Source: Isoetes taiwanensis (Eukaryota > Streptophyta > Lycopodiopsida > Isoetales > Isoetaceae). Taken from it: DNA of 64,000 nucleotides. The position numbers and the translations under genes are program-made. The stretch lies in contig JAJEKV010000034.1 of NCBI GenBank assembly GCA_021234155.1, positions 7,610,028-7,674,027 on the forward strand, given 5' to 3'. Below are positions 59,040 to 64,000 of the stretch, piece by piece (position 1 is the first letter of the stretch; the number at the start of each line of letters is the position of its first letter). A model generated the notes under the pieces. That model was given only the letters and a program-made list of their open reading frames with translations, was not told the origin of the DNA and made no database searches.

Positions 59040-59283
59040 ATCTCTGCCGGTTCTATATACTGGGCGCAAGCTTTCAAGATGGTATAAAATGTGGTAGCTA
59101 TCATCTGCTTGGCAATTGTTCAAAAACTTTTACAGCCTCCTCTATGGAATGGGTCAGTGCAAGCTTTCAAGATGCTCACGAATATGTTATCTAGTTTTAA
59201 ACCGTCCTGTTGCATGAGCTCAAAAAGCTCTACAGCCAAGATACCATTCTTTTGTTGAACATATCCAGAGATTAGTGCACTAC
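59040..59283 (-). pseudogene. PPR-protein gene fragment
   Basis: Minus frame reads CSALISGYVQQKNGILAVEL, then FELMQQDGLKLDNIFVSILK and AC, a near-perfect pentatricopeptide repeat of the plant PLS/PCMP type. A stop follows about 14 codons later, after which TTFYTILKACAQYIEPAE is again PPR-like. PPR proteins bind organellar RNA and normally have ten or more repeats; here only two partial ones remain, so it is a fragment. Confidence 0.65.
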
Positions 59284-59656
59284 ATGGCACCTCATGCCCT
59301 CCATCTCATGAGGTATTTTTCCTTCGCATAGATCATGGAGCTTGAGTTTGTCCCCCCCTTACTAGCTTCGACAAATTCCAGTTTCCTTGGGATTTGAAAT
59401 GGGGAAGCCTTGGATATCTTTCGCCTGAAAGCAGTCGCATTACTAACTTCAAGCATAGTCAATTCTACACTCTTATCAATTACATCGGCAAGTAGGCTTG
59501 GGAGATTTGAAATTGCTATGTCAAGTTTATCAAGTCTTGCTTCTAGACGCTTTTCCAGCTATTCCATGAATGCAGCTGTTCCACCTTTTTCAAAGGCTTC
59601 ACAATAATTTCAAAAGTTGTTGCTAGCATGATTGCCTGATGCTTGTATTCCAGCTT
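59284..59656 (-). pseudogene. coiled-coil coding remnant cut by an LTR
   Basis: Minus strand from the LTR edge: KLEYKHQAIMLATTFEI, a frame change, CEAFEKGGTAAFME, TAG, then LEKRLEARLDKLDIAISNL and DKSVELTMLEVSNATAFRRK to a stop near 59308. Heptad-like and charged, clearly former coding. The right end coincides with the first base of the Ty3 LTR at 59657, so the insertion probably cut this gene. Family unknown; its relation to the adjacent PPR fragment is unclear. Confidence 0.5.
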
Positions 59657-61252
59657 TGTGACGTCCCCTACTCATATACGGTGCACTCACCGTATACAAA
59701 CAGGAGTTCATCCCCCATACCAGCTCCATACTGATACAGGGCCCTCCACGTATCACTGCAACCTTGATGAGTTCCAGTGGGAATAATGAAGGGGTCATTT
59801 TACCCTGTCTCCCTCAGGGCCTACCTAGCTGCGGAAGCGTAAACATACATGTCAGTATACAACAACGACATCACATAACCATCTCGAAGGATGGTTCATC
59901 ACATATCTACATAGACAAAGATCAGCACATCACATGAGGAGATCCTACCCAAGGCTCAGACTCAAGGGGGAATGACTGACGGCTTGGGTCTCCAGAGTTC
60001 ATTGCAGACAGAATTCATGGCAATGGATTTGGCTGGCATGAGAACATGGCTTAGTGTAGTCCACTCCATCCGCCCCTCCTGTGCACACTTTGCAGATTAA
60101 GCTGATAAGTGTTGGGACCTGACTGTAGCCCTCCGGATGCATAGCCAAAGGAGCTACTCCTGGGTTGCATCTCCCCAGTTCCGATGGGGCAGGTAGGGAT
60201 CACTCCCTCCAGAGATCTACATGCTGACTCAAGGTGACTAGAGGGCCACTGCCCTTATTCGACTTGAACCCAATGGAGAGTGACGCATCACTCCACGGGT
60301 GTCGAGCCCATGCCTCGCCCACACGCAGTGGCAAGCCATTAGACCTAGTCCACAAGGATCCCTGGTAGACTTTACACACCAGAGGGATCGTTCTCATGAG
60401 TCAGGACATGAACCTCCTTATGAGCCAGTCTGGCCCCTTCACCCACAACCCGGTGTGGCTCTTGTACACAGGCCGAATTTACAGTGTGCTAAAGAGGCTA
60501 GCTAGGAGCATCAACTACCAGACTTTAAGGTCTCTACCCCCCTTCCCAATACAATGAGTTCACAGAGATACATCATCCATACATATCACAGAAGAACTAA
60601 AGAACAAGATCTAATCTAAATCACAGAGTTAGGTTCTTTAGTTAGGGCTCGATATCTAGGGATCTAGATGGCTGCTATGGGCAATTTAATAGGCTAAACC
60701 TACTTATTCAATGACTGGGAGGCAGTTTAGGCTATTAAATTGACAAAATACCTGATCCTTGGCTCGCTCCTCCTGCTCTGAACTCGACCATCCTGCTGAA
60801 CTGCTAGAAGGTGAAGCTAGAAGGGAAAACTGATGAGCTAGATCGCTCAGACAGAGTTTGGGAGGCGGGTTTGGCTCCTGGAGCAAGCAAAACAGAGATC
60901 TAGAATGCTATGGACCAAAATAGCAAGTTAGGGTTTCCTTTACCTAAATAGACAAGGGTTAGGGCTAGGGTTTCCCATTATCCCTTTAAGCATGTGGGAT
61001 AATTGGGTATGGCCCACTTGCCTTTATTAACTAGGTGGCATAAAGTGTCCACATGGGTAAGTGTGTACACTTAGATAAATGTGCACATGGGTAAATGTGC
61101 ACATAAATAAATGCACACACCTTGCAAGTTGCCCCCTAGGGCGCTACTCGCTTGGCTACACGTCGGCGTACACGTCAGTCGGGATGGCGTGTACGCGTGA
61201 CGAGGCAGTACAGTATACGTCCTGGGACCGTATACTGTGCTGGAACGTCACA
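59657..61252 (-). repeat. 3' LTR of the Ty3/gypsy element
   Basis: 1,596 bp. On plus it begins TGTGACGTCC and ends GGAACGTCACA, so it has inverted TGTGACGT/ACGTCACA ends. The inner edge abuts a polypurine tract and the outer edge abuts an unrelated coding remnant. A tatacggtgcactcaccgtata palindrome-like phrase sits near the outer end (59677-59698). The second LTR for comparison is outside the window. Confidence 0.85.
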
Positions 61253-61267
61253 TTCTCCCCACCTTGA
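61253..61267 (-). other. polypurine tract
   Basis: On minus, CAAGGTGGGGAGAA directly precedes the LTR start TGTGACG. In Ty3-type elements the PPT primes plus-strand DNA synthesis, which confirms element orientation and the LTR boundary. Confidence 0.85.
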
Positions 61268-62125
61268 AATGATGCTGTCCGCAGCATCGTGGGTCTCCCC
61301 ACCTTGGGATCTTCAACTTGATGCATACATATATATTACTATTATACTTACACACTTATTAGGATTACCTTAAGGTAATATTTTTAAAACATTATTACGC
61401 CATTGCGTTATCTAATAATTTATCACTTCGTAACTTCATTAAAACAAGGTACTTATTAGTTTCACATATCACAATATTTTAGTTTATCAAAATTTAACAT
61501 TTCATATACAATTATCCTTCGAGGTACTCTTCATTCCTTGCAACACATTCCAACAAAATTTGTGTTGCAAGTCTTCGTAGCTCGACCTCCTTGCCCTCCG
61601 GAGCGCTCTATTGGTCTGCAAGTAGACACTACGTTAGTACCATTTTAATTATTAATACAATTTTGGTTATAAGGGGACCACCCCATCTATCTACATGAAT
61701 GCATGGCTAATCTCCCGGCATAGGAAGAGGATGCTTCTTCCATTGTGGCCATGGAGACAGCGCCCTATAATGCCTATATGGCGCTCATGCCTACACCTTT
61801 AGTTGCCCAAGCGTGGAGGATAGGGTCCTTCCCGTATTTGGGGCGTGAAGGATAGAGTCCTCCCCGTAGGCATTGACTAGAGGTGCTTTCCTATCAATGC
61901 ATTCCTGAATGACCTCTTATCTCTCGAGGTCGTCTACTTCCGTGGGAAATAAGTAGACTTTTTAATCTACCTTCCAACTCATTCAAGCAGAACCGCGATC
62001 ATGCCTACATTGACATTACACCACGTCCTAGGGATCACCGTAGCGGTCTCATCATCGGTAACAACGCATGCAACCCATACCTAGCATAGGTTGCATGCGT
62101 AGATTAATCTTAGCTACACATGAAA
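61268..62125 (-). other. 3' non-coding region of the Ty3/gypsy element
   Basis: Between the polypurine tract and the end of pol. No ORF of note; includes ggatagggtccttcccgta and its near-copy ggatagagtcctccccgta at 61817-61880. Confidence 0.6.
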
Positions 62126-62714
62126 TTAATCTACACAAATCGACATGCCTGAGCCGATTTCTTCGGAGATGACCTTGCCATCCCATTCCTCCATGAACTG
62201 TGGGTACTGCTTTATTAGATCTTTCTTAAGTACCTTATGTTGCGTCTTCCACTGGCAAGTGTTTCCACTTGACCAAATACTAGAGAAACTCTGATCTCCT
62301 TGTTTTCTTGAATGCTTTATCAAGAATCAATTCTGGAACTATTTCCAGCTGCTCTTCCGTCATTTCCAACAACGTTGGCGTGTCCAAGACTTCGTCTGGA
62401 TTTGGAGTATGCTTCTTCAACAAACTTACGTGGAAGACTTTATGAATCTTTAGGTGTGCTGGTAGATCTAATTTGTAGGATTGATTACCTACTCTCTGGA
62501 CTATTTTGAAGGGTCCAACCCACCTTGGAGCAAGCTTCTTACAATTTCCGATGCAGAGCTTCGCCTGCTTCACTTTGATCTTGAGCCAGACGTCGTCGCC
62601 AACTTGGAACTCTCTGACTGTCCGATGCTTGTCGGCGATGCTCTTTTGTCGACTCCTTGCTGCAAGAAGATATCCTCGAACTTCTTCCACCAGCTGCTGC
62701 ATGTCGGCCAACAT
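62126..62714 (-). pseudogene. pol C-terminus: integrase tail and chromodomain remnant
   Basis: QKSIADKHRTVREFQVGDDV, KLAPRWVGPFKIVQRVGNQS and KIHKVFHVSLLKKHTPNPDE are the GPY/F-type integrase C-terminus. LELILDKAF-like sequence then leads to a chromodomain in which TAG replaces a Gln codon before YLVKWKHLPVEDAT. A further stop and a frame change follow (LIKQYPQFMEEWDGKV). Chromodomains steer integration to particular chromatin. Confidence 0.85.
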
Positions 62715-63710
62715 TTACTGCGAAACCTCTACTTTTGACACGGGGTTGTGCCAAGTGTCTGGAGTTAGACATTGGTAGCCGTAGTTGATCATGAACGACG
62801 ACATTTGGGATGATTCCTGCTTGGTGCTATTATAAGCAAACTCCACCAAGTGAATATACTCTTCCCACATACTCTGCTTGTTCCAGACATAGTTCCGTAG
62901 CATATCCTCCAAAATTCTGTTGGTCCACTCTATTTGCCCATCTGTCTGAGGATGATATGCCATGCTCATGGATAGCTTCGTCTGAATCGTCGCAAAGAGG
63001 TCCTGCCAAAAGGCACTCATGAACTTCGGGTCCCTGTCGGAGATGATCTCCCTCGGCATGCCATGGAGCCTGAAGATTTCTTTGGTGAAGAGCTTCGCTG
63101 TATCCATAGCTGTGTCGGTGGTCCTGCAAAACACAAAATGTGCCATCTTCGACAATTTGTCGACCACAACCATCAAGGCATCTTTCCCTCTTACTGTCCT
63201 CGGGAGCCCTGTTATGAAGTCCATACTGATGACCTCCCACTTAGCGTTCGGCACTCCTAAAGGTTCCAATGCTCCTGGAATTCGAAGCTGCTCTGCCTTC
63301 GTTTGCTGACACAGCTGTCACTCTTTGATGTAGCGAGCTACCTGCTTCTTCATCCCTGGCCAATAATAGCTGATGCGCACTTTGAAATATGTCTTCATAA
63401 ATCCTGCGTGGCCAGCTATTGGACTGTTGTGGGTGTCGTGGAGAATCAACTTCATCACCCCTGATGATTCAGGCACACACAACTTGTTCTTATGGTACAA
63501 AAGGTTACCTTCCTTCTTAAAATTCTTGAAGGTTTCCCTCTCCTTATCTGTTCTTGCCTCATTGCACAAGCTTGCCCACACTTCCTTGAAGTCTGCATCT
63601 GTCGGCAAGGTTTCTTCAATCTTCTTGCCAAAGTCGCTGGTGAGCGTCGAAATTGCATTGCAGTGCACTCTTGTTGTCAAAGGATGCCTTGAAAGCGCAT
63701 CTGCTACCAC
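62715..63710 (-). pseudogene. Ty3 integrase (zinc-binding and catalytic core)
   Basis: 63710-63318 carries VADALSR, the linker and the first half of the HHCC motif (HDTHNSPIAGHAGFMKTY). TGA occurs exactly where the first Cys of the CxxC pair belongs (63316-63318; QLCQQTK follows). The core 63269-62715 has WEVISMDFITGLPRT, IISDRDPKFMSAFWQDL and SMSMAYHPQTDGQIEWTNRI, the D,D(35)E catalytic motifs. TAA at 62717-62715 separates it from the C-terminus. Confidence 0.9.
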
Positions 63711-63934
63711 ATTGAGCTTCCCACATTGAGCTTCCCCGGTTTATAGACTATATCAAAGTCATATTCTTCGAGGAACTCCATCCACCTTCGTTGCCTCAGG
63801 TTGAGATGTGGTTGCGTGAACACACACGTTTCGGCGTCGTTCATCTTCCTGGAATCGTAAGCTACTACCCTCTCTTCCTGCATGAGCACTGCACCTGTGT
63901 CAATCTTACTTGCGTCTGTCGCCACAAGCTGCAC
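63704..63934 (-). pseudogene. Ty3 RNase H domain with internal deletion
   Basis: ATDASKIDTGAVLMQEE is the first RNase H motif, but YDSRKMNDAET joins directly to CVFTQPHLNLRQRRWMEFLE, skipping roughly 40 residues that normally carry the KELLA-type Glu motif and the TDH motif. The right end (KPGKLNV) is followed by a 16-bp tandem duplication (cacattgagcttccc twice, 63711-63734) that breaks the junction to VADALSR. Confidence 0.85.
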
Positions 63935-64000
63935 GTGCTGTGAGGGTCACCTTCTGCTTTCCACAATCAATGAGGGCTCCTGCTGGACCGAGATACTCCA

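Larger units (their letters stand above)
59657..64000 (-). mobile_element. Ty3/gypsy chromovirus (partial, runs off right edge)
   Basis: In minus-strand order from the right edge: RNase H, integrase, chromodomain remnants, 3' non-coding region, polypurine tract and 3' LTR. Gag, protease, RT and the 5' LTR lie beyond 64000. The chromodomain (YLVKWKHLPVEDAT) after the integrase places it among chromoviruses. Stops and deletions show it is defective. Confidence 0.95.

Overview
The window looks like nuclear DNA of a land plant with a large, repeat-rich genome. It is AT-rich and gene-poor, with GT-AG introns, Helitrons, hAT-like MITEs, two LINE lineages, a Ty3/gypsy chromovirus, and fragments of typical plant gene families (pentatricopeptide repeat, double-stranded-RNA-binding DRB). 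The style of the PPR fragment and the number of decayed genes suggest a fern or similar non-seed plant, but that is only a guess. No organellar, bacterial or viral segment was recognised.

Layout. 1-1163: 5' end of an unidentified minus-strand split gene. 1.6-11 kb: dispersed and tandem repeats, with a Helitron zone. At 4.1-5.2 kb a plus-strand Helitron 3' end, interrupted by a hAT-like MITE, faces a minus-strand Helitron 3' end across a large palindrome. Four more minus-strand Helitron 3' ends lie at 9.4-10.7 kb. 11-20 kb: mostly unassignable DNA with two or three coding remnants. 20.5-20.9 kb: decayed Yae1/LTO1-like gene. 23.1-23.9 kb: decayed DRB gene. 26.0 kb: a long ATAG microsatellite beside an inverted repeat module. 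29.2-32.4 kb: decayed gene of a transposase-like family. 33.2-34.7 kb: satellite-like array of about 160-bp units rich in CACGTG. 35.2 kb: a small intact ORF. 36.6-40.9 kb: multi-exon decayed gene joining an N-terminal region, a coiled coil, a Cys/His-rich module and an FCP1-type HAD phosphatase domain. 41.9-48.4 kb: two head-to-head LINE copies. 49.9-50.5 kb: a broken minus-strand frame with a perfect hairpin. 50.8-53.7 kb: the one complete, undamaged host gene, a nine-exon FAD-dependent monooxygenase. 57.4 kb: another MITE. 59.0-59.66 kb: PPR and coiled-coil remnants ending at the LTR of a minus-strand Ty3/gypsy chromovirus that runs off the right edge.

The genes do not form a pathway. The main signal is gene decay: several unrelated frames carry in-frame stops that can mostly be read as C-to-T changes of CAA, CAG or CGA, plus 1-base indels in short runs. 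The most interesting items are the composite coiled-coil/Cys-rich/FCP1 gene, the transposase-like family at 29-32 kb with the satellite array beside it, and the nested Helitron/MITE/palindrome structure at 4.1-5.2 kb. All calls come from reading the sequence without database searches.
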